A stretch of DNA of 64,000 bases, taken from NCBI GenBank assembly GCA_009192285.1, contig WBVU01000011.1, positions 1,794,668-1,858,667 on the forward strand, written 5' to 3'. The notes under the pieces were generated by a model. The model ran no database searches. It was not told the origin of the DNA and worked only from the letters and a program-made list of their open reading frames with translations. Positions 1 to 10,800 of this stretch are shown piece by piece (position 1 is the first letter of the stretch; every line of letters begins with the position of its first letter). This DNA comes from Morchella semilibera (Eukaryota; Ascomycota; Pezizomycetes; Pezizales; Morchellaceae). A program made the translations under genes and the position numbers.

Positions 1-664
1 TACGCAGAGATGAAGATGACCTACGTAAAGACTACATATTGTGACGCTCATACCAGTACATGCACTCCGATATTCCCTCCTCTTCCGATTAGCTCTCTGG
101 CCCTCTAATACGAACCGCCCTGGTTTAAACATCCCACTTGTTGTACTGATACTGCATTGATTCTCGCCCCTAATAGACGCTTATCTTATTGTGAGCTCAC
201 ATATCTCGTGTGATAGAAATGGGGATAGGGTCGTGTAGAGCTGCATATAGCATAAGCGTAATGCAAAGAGAAGGGATTTACTACTCGTGTGCTCTAATTC
301 AGAATGAATAAAGCAGAGAATGCGAATTTTCCTGATGATGCATGTGCTACGACCCGCCAACTCAAACATTGACTGACTAACATATCTTATTCCCTTGTAT
401 ACTAATGTGTACGACTGGGGAAACGAGCTGGCGTCGTATCTAGCTGAGTAAGAAGACACATATCACTCGCAGTGATTACTATACATAAATCGAGTCGCGC
501 TACGGACGTCCAGCTACTCTGCTACATGGACTCAATCTATATTCTGTCATATCGTATTCTCACCATCGTGTCTACTTGAGGACTACGACCCCCTCTCTCT
601 CCCCCCCAAACCTACAAACGCTACACCATACACTCACGCAGTGACTGTGATATAAGGAAAGAAG
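1..664. other. Intergenic, upstream of PTPA gene
   Basis: No gene is visible. The last 100 bases are pyrimidine-rich (CCCTCTCTCTCCCCCC near 591-606), which suits the promoter and 5' leader of the gene that starts at 665. The 92-codon minus-strand frame at 181-459 has no recognisable protein character. Confidence 0.6.
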
Positions 665-2745
665 ATGGCTTCCACTACTACAAATATCCCTCAGGAACTA
701 CATTCAGACGGGCTAGACTATCGTATCGACATTAACACTCACACCTTCAGCACTCCCTCAAAACTTATTCATAATCAACAAGATGTCGACCATTTCCTCA
801 CCTCCCCCGCCTACAAGCTCATAACCTCCTTCATCGTCCATCTGAATGCCTCCGTCTCACCTCTCGAACACTCCACAAACACTCTCCGCAATCCCTCTGA
901 TTATACCCTCGTCTCCCCAACCATCACCGTCTCCCCAGAAGTCCAAAATATCATCGAACTTCTCCATGCCCTCGAGAACCTCATCACTCAAGCGCCACCA
1001 GAATCTGGCCCCCGCCGCTTCGGTAATGTGGCCTTCCGCAAATGGCACACTCTCGTTGAGGCTTCTGCGCCCGCGCTGCTAGCCCAGCACCTCCCAGCCC
1101 ACATCGCCTCCCACGCCGATGCCAAAGCCGAGCTTCTCCCGTATCTCCTCGGATCCTTCGGGTCTTCGCAGCGCCTCGACTACGGAACCGGCCATGAGCT
1201 CGCCTTCGCCGCGTTCCTGTGCTGCCTGTGGATGCTGGGCGGGTTCACCCCCGGCCGAGATGAGGTCGCACTGACCTTGCGGTGCTTTGACGCTTATTTC
1301 CACCTCGTGAGGAAGCTAGTACTGACTTATACGCTCGAGCCGGCGGGATCTCACGGTGTCTGGGGGCTCGACGATCATGCCTTTCTGCCGTATGTATTTG
1401 GCAGTGCGCAGCTGACGACCTATCCGCCCAGCAGTAGCAGTGGCACCGGCGAGGCGGCGGAGGCGAGTGCGAATGCGCCCAAGATGGTGGATCCTGCAGT
1501 TGCGAGTGCGCTCGAGGATGTACCGAAGCCCGGCGATGTGGTGACCGGTCAAGTCGTGGAGAGGGAACGCGTGCGCAATTTGTATTTCGGTGCGGTGGGC
1601 TTCATCTACGATGTCAAGACCGGGCCGTTCTGGGAGCATAGTCCTATTCTGTACGATATCTCGGGGGTGCAAGGCGGCTGGGGAAAGATTAATAAGGTAT
1701 GTACAATTCTGTACTCTTGCCCTTTTTTTTTCCTTTTTTCCTTTATTACTAGTAGCTACTCTACTGCCTACTACCTTGTAGGCAGAGTAGTAGCTGCTTC
1801 TACTATTATTCCAGATCTTCTGTTGAGCGCGTCAGATCGGGGGCGACGCTAATAATTGTTTTTTTTCTCCTTTTTTTTTATTATTATTATTAGTACTACA
1901 TGAGCTTCTTTTTTTTCTGTTTCTGTTTCTGTCTTGTTTTATCATTCTTATTTTTTGCTAATTTGCAATGTTTTCTTTTCCTCCAGGGAATGCTGAAAAT
2001 GTACAACGCAGAGGTGCTTGGAAAGTTTCCGGTAGTCCAGCACTTCCCCTTCGGCAGCATCTTCAATTGGGGTGTTCCCAGCAGCAGCGACAGCAACAGC
2101 AACACTGCTGCGACAACTCAACAACAGCATTCTAACAACAATAACAATATTAATAGCAGCACCTCCACCTCCCGGGGAATTCCCGACACAGCATCAGCAC
2201 CAACAACCAGAGCTCCCTGGGCCACGACGAACAACTCATCACAATCACCGATACCAAACACCTCCGCGACCACCACCAGAGCTCCCTGGGCGGCAGCCGG
2301 AACCTCCAGCGCATCAAACACCCCATCCACCAGAGCCCCCTGGGCCAAACCACCATCCGGAAGCATAATGACCGCGAAACCCGGCGAACAGCCCCTCACC
2401 ACCGCTCCCTGGGCTGCCCCCAAGGTCCCGCCGTACCCCACTTCGGCCGGAATCAGCGCCGCACACCCGCCCCCGCTGAAGCAGCTGAGTGGGGAGGATA
2501 CTGTTGCTCCGTGGAAGCTCGGCGGTGAGGATGCAGAGCCGGTGTCGCCGCCGCCGGCGACGGAGGCCAACTTGGGGCCGAAACGGACATCGTCGCCAGA
2601 TAGTCGGTTGGCGGCAAGTTTGGATGGCGAGGAGGCGGAGAAGAGGAGAGGGAGCTTGGGCACTGGTGGGGTTAGAGTTGCGGAGACGGGTGACCTCAGG
2701 TTGGGGAGAAAGGGGAGTGTGGTGAAGGGAGAGGGGGATAACTGA
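665..2745 (+). CDS. rrd1: Serine/threonine-protein phosphatase 2A activator (PTPA, Rrd1 type)
   Basis: Two exons, 665-1696 and 1987-2745, encode about 596 residues. The product is a peptidyl-prolyl isomerase-like PP2A activator that helps assemble active PP2A catalytic subunits. Visible family motifs are [18 protein letters not shown] near residue 175 and, across the splice, [11 protein letters not shown] joined to [20 protein letters not shown]. The splice is phase 0, and the joined frame restores an unbroken PTPA core. The intron is 290 nt and T-rich, long for this locus. After the core (about residue 370) comes a disordered tail with an Asn/Ser/Gln stretch and five spaced units of the form (R/T/V)APW(A/K). 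Fungal Rrd1 proteins, from memory, carry similar APWA repeats, whereas Rrd2 lacks the tail, so Rrd1 is preferred. The start is the first ATG of the open frame. Confidence 0.92.
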
Positions 2746-3288
2746 GTAAGTAAATCAGATCACGTTGTAGGAAATGTGATAATAAGAGATATCATGTGGT
2801 GTATTAACGGCGTTACGAGAAGGTCATCATTGTCATTGTCATAATTCTTGTTAACATGGTGTACTGTTTTAGTTGTTAAGTGCTCAGTTACTTAGTAGTA
2901 GTCATAGCACTTTGAGTAACAGTATTAAGGTAGAGAGTCAGTGGGTAGTATTGCAAGTAGTAATAGCTTGAATATATGCCATCACCACCCAAACCAACCA
3001 ACATGGATCACTTTTCTGTTTTTGTTTTTGTTTTTTGTTTTTTTTCCCTCCCCGTGCGCACTGTTTTATCGTTATCTCGTGGTCCCTATCCACTATCTCG
3101 TGATTATGCCATCGTGATTGCGACTGACTGACTCCCTATTAATTGTTGGGGTATATCTGGGGGTGGTGGTTCCCTTGTCCGGCACCCATAACTCCTTTGG
3201 ATCGATAGGTTGATAGATTATAGATGTCTCTCCTTCTTATCCCTTCTGCTTTGGGCTTTAATTTATTTTTGTTTGGTTTCGCGATATA
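2746..3288. other. Intergenic between PTPA gene and transposon
   Basis: This is the 3' flank of the PTPA gene and the left flank of the transposon. It holds short T-rich runs such as TTTTTGTTTTTTGTTTTTTTT near 3023-3043 and no coding signal. The TA at 3287-3288 is the left target site of the transposon. Confidence 0.6.
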
Positions 3289-3384
3289 CCGTCGATACTC
3301 GATAAATTCGCTATCACTGTTTTACCAATGGGGAACTAAATCATGAAAATCACAGGGGCTGAGACATGCCGAGATATGAGGCTC

Positions 3385-5157
3385 CTATATTTGCTTATTA
3401 TATTCCTCTTCATGCGCTACAAACTCTATCTGTTCGCTAGAGTCATTGTCCTCTGATACTTCAGCGAGAGCATCCCCCACAGTAGAGTCACGCCTCCAGT
3501 CCCCAATCTCGATCCCAGCAAAACCTTTAATGTTTAGGGCCCAGTCTTCACTTCCGTCAGTGGGAAGTGATAGTCCTACGTTCCTAAAGGAATCAATAAT
3601 TACATTTGTTTTCTCAATACAAAACTGATACCACGCATCCCCAACAGTCCATGTTGTAAGCACCCTCCGCTGACTAACTGTCCACTTTTCAAAATCTTCT
3701 AGACCCTCGCAATCAATTATGGCCTCATCGGTAAGCTCTTGTATTCGTTGTTTGAGTGGTTTATTGATAGAGATATCGAGAGGTTGTAATAGACTTGTAC
3801 ACCCAGGAGGAATAAGTGAAGGAATTATATTGTTTTGCCGGAATAGGTGCAATACTGGAGGTGTATAATGGGAAGTGCATCTGTCGAGTGCGAATAGCGT
3901 AGAACGTCCACCAAGAACTGGTAATAAGTATAGTTCTATATACTTAAGAAAGAGGGTGTCGTTCATATATGCTGTATCGTTGAACTCAACGATAACACCT
4001 GGATGATAATCAGGGGTCTCTTTTAAAAGAACATGTCCTTTTCCGTGGAAAATAATCATTGGTGGGATACGATTTACACCGTCCGCGAAGACACACAAGA
4101 CTAAACTTGCTTGTCTCTTATCCCAACCACTTCTAGTCTCCTTCACCCAAACTGTCCTTGAACCGACTAAATCATAGGTACGTCCACTAAGATATTCAAA
4201 CGGTAGAGGAGTCTCGTCAAGATTGCATATATTGCTCAAAAGATATCGGTTTATTGCTCTATTAAGAACAATTTCCATCCAGAAACCTGATGGGAGTTGT
4301 GAATTACGGCGGTTGAACCTTAACCAGTCGATTACCAATTTCCGGTACTCCTCAGGAACGTCTTGTGCTTTCTTGGTGATGCATTTCAAAGAAATACGAA
4401 AACGTGTCAAAAAAGCCTCAAACCAACCGTTGGAAAACCGAAAAACATCTGTAGCAACAAGCGGAATACTTGTGGAAGCAAGCGAGACACCTGTAGGAGC
4501 AAGCAAAACACCTGTAGCAGCAAGTGGGTCACCTGTAGCAGCAAGCGAGACACCTGTAGCAGCAAGTGGATCATTGCTATTATAGAGTTGATGGAAAAGA
4601 GCATTTGCATGTCTTCTGAACCATCCCCTCCGTACTGATTGTCCCTTATTCCTACGCTCCAAAAATAACTGATAGAGTTTTGTCTCCAGTTCCGGCCACT
4701 TGCAAATTACTGCATTTCTTGGACTCCTAACAATGGAACTAATCCCAATTTTCTCAAGTTCCCCCTTCTTTTTAACCCACTCGCTGATAGTACGTTGGGG
4801 TACCCCAAACACCTCGCTAGCTTCCTTCTGTGTTGGTGGCCTGAAAGAGTCCGGAGTATTGGTAGGAATACGATGATGGTGGAGGAAAACCAAGACACGA
4901 AGCTTCTGTTGCTGACTCCAAGTTCTCTCTAGTCTCCGGATTGGTTTGACTTCCTTAAGGATCCGATTCTTGATAGTTTTTGGCTTTGGACCATGTCGGG
5001 TTGCTGATCTAGTACCCAACCCGCTACTAGTACTAGTATCTGGAAGGCGATGGGATCTCTTAGATTCCGGCATCATGGATGGGCAGGAATAGTGGAAGGT
5101 GGTGAACCATCTCCTAACTTGCAAAAGTGCTCTTGCTAACCGACTCAAGTCCTGCAA
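3385..5157 (-). CDS. Pogo-like transposase (HTH plus CENP-B HTH plus DDE domain)
   Basis: A single exon encodes 590 residues. An N-terminal HTH lies at about 80-130 (PTQKEASEVFGVPQRTISEW). A CENP-B/Tc5-type DNA-binding region follows at about 150-258, including SVRRGWFRRHAN and FSNGWFEAFLTRF. The catalytic core has Asp314 (NLDETPLPF), Asp425 (FALDRCTSHY) and Asp461 (LLQPLDISINKP), which is a DDD triad with 35 residues between the last two, as in pogo enzymes. No stop interrupts the frame. An odd insertion at about 198-239 consists of six 7-residue units (LAATGVS, LAATGDP, LAATGVL and relatives) inside the CENP-B-like domain. An internal ATG at residue 29 is an alternative start. The enzyme cuts and reinserts the surrounding element at TA sites; activity is inferred from intactness only. 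Confidence 0.92.
   Translation of the reverse strand: MQDLSRLARALLQVRRWFTTFHYSCPSMMPESKRSHRLPDTSTSSGLGTRSATRHGPKPKTIKNRILKEVKPIRRLERTWSQQQKLRVLVFLHHHRIPTNTPDSFRPPTQKEASEVFGVPQRTISEWVKKKGELEKIGISSIVRSPRNAVICKWPELETKLYQLFLERRNKGQSVRRGWFRRHANALFHQLYNSNDPLAATGVSLAATGDPLAATGVLLAPTGVSLASTSIPLVATDVFRFSNGWFEAFLTRFRISLKCITKKAQDVPEEYRKLVIDWLRFNRRNSQLPSGFWMEIVLNRAINRYLLSNICNLDETPLPFEYLSGRTYDLVGSRTVWVKETRSGWDKRQASLVLCVFADGVNRIPPMIIFHGKGHVLLKETPDYHPGVIVEFNDTAYMNDTLFLKYIELYLLPVLGGRSTLFALDRCTSHYTPPVLHLFRQNNIIPSLIPPGCTSLLQPLDISINKPLKQRIQELTDEAIIDCEGLEDFEKWTVSQRRVLTTWTVGDAWYQFCIEKTNVIIDSFRNVGLSLPTDGSEDWALNIKGFAGIEIGDWRRDSTVGDALAEVSEDNDSSEQIEFVAHEEEYNKQI
4440..4572 (-). repeat. 21-bp in-frame minisatellite inside the transposase
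   Basis: About six tandem 21-bp units (plus-strand consensus AGCAAGCGAGACACCTGTAGC) encode the heptad LA(A/P/S)TG(V/D)x within the transposase. The unit length is a multiple of three, so copy changes keep the reading frame. The units have diverged slightly at the end nearest 4440. Confidence 0.85.
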
Positions 5158-5261
5158 ACGCGCCTCAGGCCCCAGCCTACTCGCATGTCTCAGTCAGTCT
5201 CCCTAATTGGGAAACCCCCCTTGCACCACAACGATAGCGAATTTATCGAGTATCGACGGTA

Positions 5262-7834
5262 CCCTCCCCAATCACATCCATCCTTATCATCGTCAACATC
5301 ATCACCATCACGACCATCCATCATCATCATCATCATGCAGGCATTCTCCAGGCGATGCACATCCTGCGATGAGAGGAGGGAAATCCTCACATGGAGTAGA
5401 CAGGTAGACAGAGGTATGTAGGTACCAAGGCGCGCGGAGGCCACCGTAGACTACAGCACAGGCAGGCACAGGCACGATAGACGAGAGCGGGATTTAAATC
5501 TCGGTGCATACATACACATACACATACATATGCAAGTCAGTCAGGCAGGTAGACAGGCACGTAGGCAAGCAAGCCCGCACGCATGCCCGCGGGGCGGGTA
5601 TTTATATCATATCTCCCGGGAAAGTAACTAAGTGGGGTGGAGAGGGGAGGGGAGGGGGGAAATATATGGGGGAAATGGGTATATGGAAGGAATTAATGGA
5701 TGGGGAAAAGGGAAACGGGAAAAGGAAAGGGGTGGGGTGAAATGAAAGCCGGGCAGACATGACGGATATGAATAACATGAATGACAGTTGTTGTGGTGGT
5801 GGTGATGCATACCCGTTCATTGACTGCCTAGCTGTTTATTTCTCTAGTAGGCAGAGTAACGTGTAAGAACTAAGAAGTGTGTACATGTAGGTACTTCATG
5901 TACCTATGATATGTTTTTTTTGATAGGTAGTTTTTTTTTTTTTTTTTTCATATGACGACAAAAACAAAAAGTTCCCATCCAGTAGGGTTTTAGCACCGGG
6001 CACCTCCATCAATACTAACAGGCTCTCGATGAGCTGTCTTCTCTTTATTTTATTTTTATTTTTATTTTTATTTTTTTGTTTTTGTTTCTTTTCCCCGGGA
6101 AAGTAGTCGCAACTTGCGCCGAGAGGATGGGAAAAAAAAAAAAAAAACAATGTAGCATCACGAATCGAGAATACGGGAATCGGTTCGCCGGCGAGTTGTG
6201 TTTTGTGATTCGGGGGTGGGCATGGTCCATGCAAATGGGGGTTGGGTTGCAGATGAGACTTTGTAGAGCGAGCGAGCTGTTGTGCTCAGAGATGGGGCTT
6301 CAACCTACTTCACCTACTGGAGGACACTTGCACTAACTTGGTTGGGCTGACTGGCATGGCATATGCAGGTAAGGAAGGGTAAGGTCGAGAAGAATCAAGA
6401 GAAGTGTGAATAGAGATCGAGTAAGTGGTAGCACTGGTAGGGCTCTCTGCTTCTTTTTCTCTAGCTACTTCATAGCTACTTTAGCTATGTAGCTACATGT
6501 ACCTATGGCTTGGAGAGTTCCACTCTACTACTACTAGTACTACTACTAGCAGAGAAGCTGGTATAGGGTGGCTAGAATAGGAACTGACTGGGCTGGGGAA
6601 GATTGAGAGAGAGAGAGAGAGAGATATCGGGATCGAGAACAGGGCTGAAAAAAAAAAGGAGTCTGGGGGGATTGTAATTATTTGCTGGGTGATGCTGCCC
6701 TACTACATGTACCTACATAATTTTACCTGCGCATGCCATACATGCGCTCCACTCTGGTAGGACGACAATAATAGAGATCACGAAGATTTGCAAGAGCATT
6801 GGAAAAAAAAAACCCTACTGATCTCAGACACCCTGCCCTCCCCCCCCCCCCAATTCCCCCAAACACTCGGCTGCAGACACGGCACAAGGCTACTACTGCG
6901 GGATGAACGCTGTTGGTCTAAGATTCACAAGAAGAGAGAAAGACGAGAGACAACAACCTGTTCGGGTGGTGGTGCACCGTTCTCCTTTACCATAGGGTCT
7001 CCCTTTTTTTTTCTCTCTCTCTTCTCTCCCCCCCCCCCTCCCTTCTTCTCCTCCTTCTTCTTCTCTTCTTGACCTGCCTTCCTTCCTCTTCACCATCCTT
7101 TCTTTTCCACACGTACATACACTCCTGAGTCGAGTTGTTGTTGTGGTTCGTATTTTAATTTTTCGTTCCTTTCCCTCTTTACCCACTGCATTGCATTTGT
7201 CGTAGTGGTTGTGCCTTTCTGGGATTGGGAGTGAGAGAAAAGAAAGAGAGAGAGAAAACGTTTGGTTTGGATAAAAAGGACACGCAGAGATAACCCCTCC
7301 ATTCAACGCACATCTACGACAAGAAGAGCTCATAGAAAGATTACTCTTTACGAATTCCGACAAAAAAACAACACCAGCAACAGCCTCATCACAATCGGCG
7401 GCTGATATAATATATATCCTTCTCTTCTACCTCTACTACTCTGGTTACGGTCAATATCCACACGCGCATTCCCCCTGTTAGCTACAAGTAGCTATTACTA
7501 CTATTACTGCATAGGTAGGTCCCTGCTCATCCATCCCCCCCTGTTCCCAGGGTCACTTTAAAATCCTCCCCACCACAACTCCTGCTTCTCCCTTTTTTTT
7601 CACCCCCGCGCTGCTGTTGCTGGCTGTATTTAAAAAGAGTCCTGAAAACAAAACCAACACTCTTTTTCTTCCCTCCCCTTCATATTCCCTACGCCCTGGC
7701 ACTACCTGGGGCTCCTCGTGAACGTGTCAGCAGGAAATACTAACTTATAAACCCACTGTCTGCAGTTTTAGAACAAAAGACCAAATCTTCAATAACACCC
7801 CCCTAACTCTATACACACCTAACCCAACACAACC
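5262..7834. other. Long intergenic region and probable leader of coiled-coil gene
   Basis: No gene is supported. The region contains simple-sequence DNA: a CAT run near 5317-5337, T-rich and A-rich blocks near 5931-5948 and 6128-6146, ATTTTT repeats near 6046-6077, a GA run near 6606-6623 and a C10 run near 6841. From about 7000 it is strongly pyrimidine-rich, and it probably holds the promoter and 5' UTR of the gene that starts at 7835. Confidence 0.6.
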
Positions 7835-10800
7835 ATGGCTGACCCCTCACCCCCGAGCACCGCAACTGACCCCGTAAAAGAAACCCACCGCGAAGAGGCA
7901 GCTCCCAAGAAGCCCAATCTTCTCGGCGCCGCTAAACGCCCAGCCACCGCAACCACCGCGGCAGCAACCTTCGCCGTCGGCGGTACCGCCCCCAACGGAG
8001 TACGACGCTCCGCAACTGGCACAGCAGCCGGCCCCCAGAAGCCGCCGGTTAAGCCCGCCAGCTCAGTAGGCAGTGCAGGTACTCTCCCGAGCTCCAGAAG
8101 AGTTCCTTCAGCGGCCGGCGGTGCACCAGCCCCAGGAACTAAGCCAGCCCCACCCGCGAGAAGGACCGTCACAACCCCAGCAACTCCAGATAGGAAAAGC
8201 ACTTCCAGCAACGGGCCGGCGAGTCCTGAGCGGAGAGGTTCCAGCCTTTTCGGAACTAGGAAGCCGGCTGCTCCCCCCGCAGGCCTCAACACACACAGGT
8301 CCCGTGGGTCACTTAGCACCCCCAGCGTTACTGGCCGCAGCTCAGTCAGCAGTCTTCGTGAGGCCGCGACAAGCCCAAGGCCGCCCAGTGCAAATGGCAG
8401 ACCCGACAGCTCTGCTGGTGCAAGATCACCCTCGGTAAGAAAATCTGCAACCGCAAACACAATCGCTGGAAAACTTGTTTCTGGTGGCCTGCGAGCGAAA
8501 TCGAGTTCCGGGGGTCTTAACTCCACTGCATTGCTTGAAAAGGAGAAGGAACTTGAGGCACTGCGGGCAAAGGTTACCGAGTTGGAAGAGCAGAACAGGC
8601 AGAGTGTTGAGGAGCTTGTCAAGGCGAAGGAGGAAAGTGAGGCCGTATCGCCCGAGAAGACTGCCGAAGCCGCGGCTGCCCTTGCGGAGCTGGATGCGGC
8701 AACGGAGAAGCTGACTAAGGCCCTGGAAGAGGTGGATGAGCTGCGGGCGAGAATTGCAAACCTCGAAGAGACGGTATGGTTTCACATGATTGGGGTAATG
8801 ATATATCGCGGTTCTGACAATTTTGTAGATTGCCGAGCTTAGAGCAGAGAGTGCCACTGCACAGGAAAAGAGCGCCGAGCTTGCATCGGCTATGCGGCTG
8901 GAGGCTGAGACTGTCAAGAACGCCTCTGAAGTCATTGGTGTCAAGCACCACGAGGAGATTCTATCCCTGAATAACAAGTTTAAGGCCAAAGAGACCGAGC
9001 TCCTTGGGAAGATCGGCAGTCTCGAGAAGACACTTGAAAACTTGAAGAACGATCATGCTGAGGAGGTTACAAAACTCACCAAGCAGGTCGAAGAGGTAAG
9101 ATATCGAAAAATAGACTGTAGACAAATTTTGTATTAACATGGTTACGACAGGCTGTTGAATCTGTCAAATTAAAAGCTGCCTCCGAGAGCGGTGATCTCC
9201 AGCAAGCTCTTGACGCCCAGAAGGAGGCCCACGCCAAAGCTCTTGAGGCTCTTACTATTGCACTTGCGGCCGAGAAGGCTTCTTCTGCACAGGGCGCGGC
9301 TGATTCTGAGAGCATCATAAAGAAGCATAGCGAGGAGCTCGCGGCTTTGAAGAAGAGCCTCGAGGAGTCAGATGATCTCTTTATGCAAGCTCAGGCGAAG
9401 GCTAACGAGGCCCTTGAAGCCCGTGAACGCGAGGTTGATGGCCTTAACGGTGTCGTCAAAGCTCTTCAAGGCGAAATCGAGAAGCTTGCAAGTGACAAGG
9501 CGATCGAGTTGCAGGAGAAGATCAAGGAGCTTAACGAGCAACATGAAGCCAGCATCAAGGAGGCTCAGGCTAAGGCCGAGAAGATTGCCGAGGAGGCTAA
9601 CGCCAAGATTGAGGCTCTGACTAAGGAGCATCAGGCACAACTTGAAGCCGGTTCCGGCGCTCTCGCTGCCCAGCTTTCTGAGGCCAAGACCGCCGCTGAA
9701 GCTAGGGAGAAAGAACTCCTTGAGCAGATTGAAGCCGCTCAGAAGGAGTCTGCTGAAGTCGCCGAGGCCGCCCAAAAGAGCGAGAAGGAACTTCTTGAAC
9801 AAATCGAAGCTACTCAGAAGGAATCCGCCGAAGCCACTGAGGCTGCCGAGAGGAGCAAGGAAGAGCTTCTCGAGCAGATTGAGATTGCCCAGAAGGAATC
9901 CGCTGAAGCGATCGAGGCCGCTCAGAAAGAAGCAGCAGAGATGGTCCAGGTTCTCACAAAGGAGAGCGAGAACCTGAAGAAAGAGTATGAGGAGAAGATT
10001 GTAGATCTCCAAAACAAGGTTACTGGATCCGCAGACGAGAAAGACAAGGAGTGGCAGAGCAAGATTGAGCAGCTCAAGAGCGCTCATGAAGAACAGATCA
10101 ACGCACTTATAATCAAGCTTGAGGCGTCCCAGAAAGAAACTCAAGAGTTGTTGGTAGTGGTTGAGAAGGTTAAGCAAGAGGCCAGCGAAAAACTTGAAGT
10201 GGAGATCGAGAGGGGTCAATCCGAGTCTAACATTCTTAAGAAGACTCTCGACACACTGAACAGCGACCTCACGGTTTGTTCTCTTAGTATAGTAGTGTGC
10301 CGTATTATTAGATGCTAACAGCTCCTACAGGACAAGGAAGAACAGCTCGCAAAGTTCAAGACCGATCTTGAAAAGAACGTCGAGAGCCTGGCTGCAAAGG
10401 CCGCGGTATGGATCTCGGTTGTTTCTCTACGTTTTCTGGGCAAGATTGTTTACGATCATTACAGGAAATCGCCGAGCTCGAGGAGAAGCATGTCGTTGCT
10501 ATTGAATCTCTTAAAACCGAGCATGCAACTGAAATCGACACTCTCAAGAAGTCGTACACTGCTGGGAGTGAGGAGAAATATGCTACTCTTAATGCCAAGT
10601 ATGATGAACTAGTCAAGGAGCTCGCAGCCGCGAACGAGGACCACCATACCGAACTGGAAACCGTAATTGCAGAGAATAAGATCGAGACCAAGAAGCTTAC
10701 GGAGGAGTTGAAGAAGTCTGAAGGAGAGGCGCTTTCACAGCTTGAGGAGAGCCACGGCGAAGTTGTTGCCCACCTCGAGGGAGAGATTGTTGAATTGGAG

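Larger units (their letters stand above)
3289..5259 (-). mobile_element. Pogo/Tc1-mariner-class DNA transposon with perfect TIRs
   Basis: The element is 1,971 bp. Its ends are 27-bp inverted repeats that match perfectly: 3289-3315 begins CCGTCGATACTCG and 5233-5259 is its exact reverse complement, ending CGAGTATCGACGG. Both ends abut a TA dinucleotide (3287-3288 and 5260-5261), the target duplication of Tc1/mariner and pogo elements. One unbroken transposase frame fills most of the interior. Identical ends and an open frame suggest recent insertion and possible activity. Confidence 0.93.

Noticed and set aside
7819-8622. Minus-strand frame of 267 codons
   Set aside because: It is antisense to the Pro/Ala/Ser-rich head of the coiled-coil gene and has no independent gene signals.
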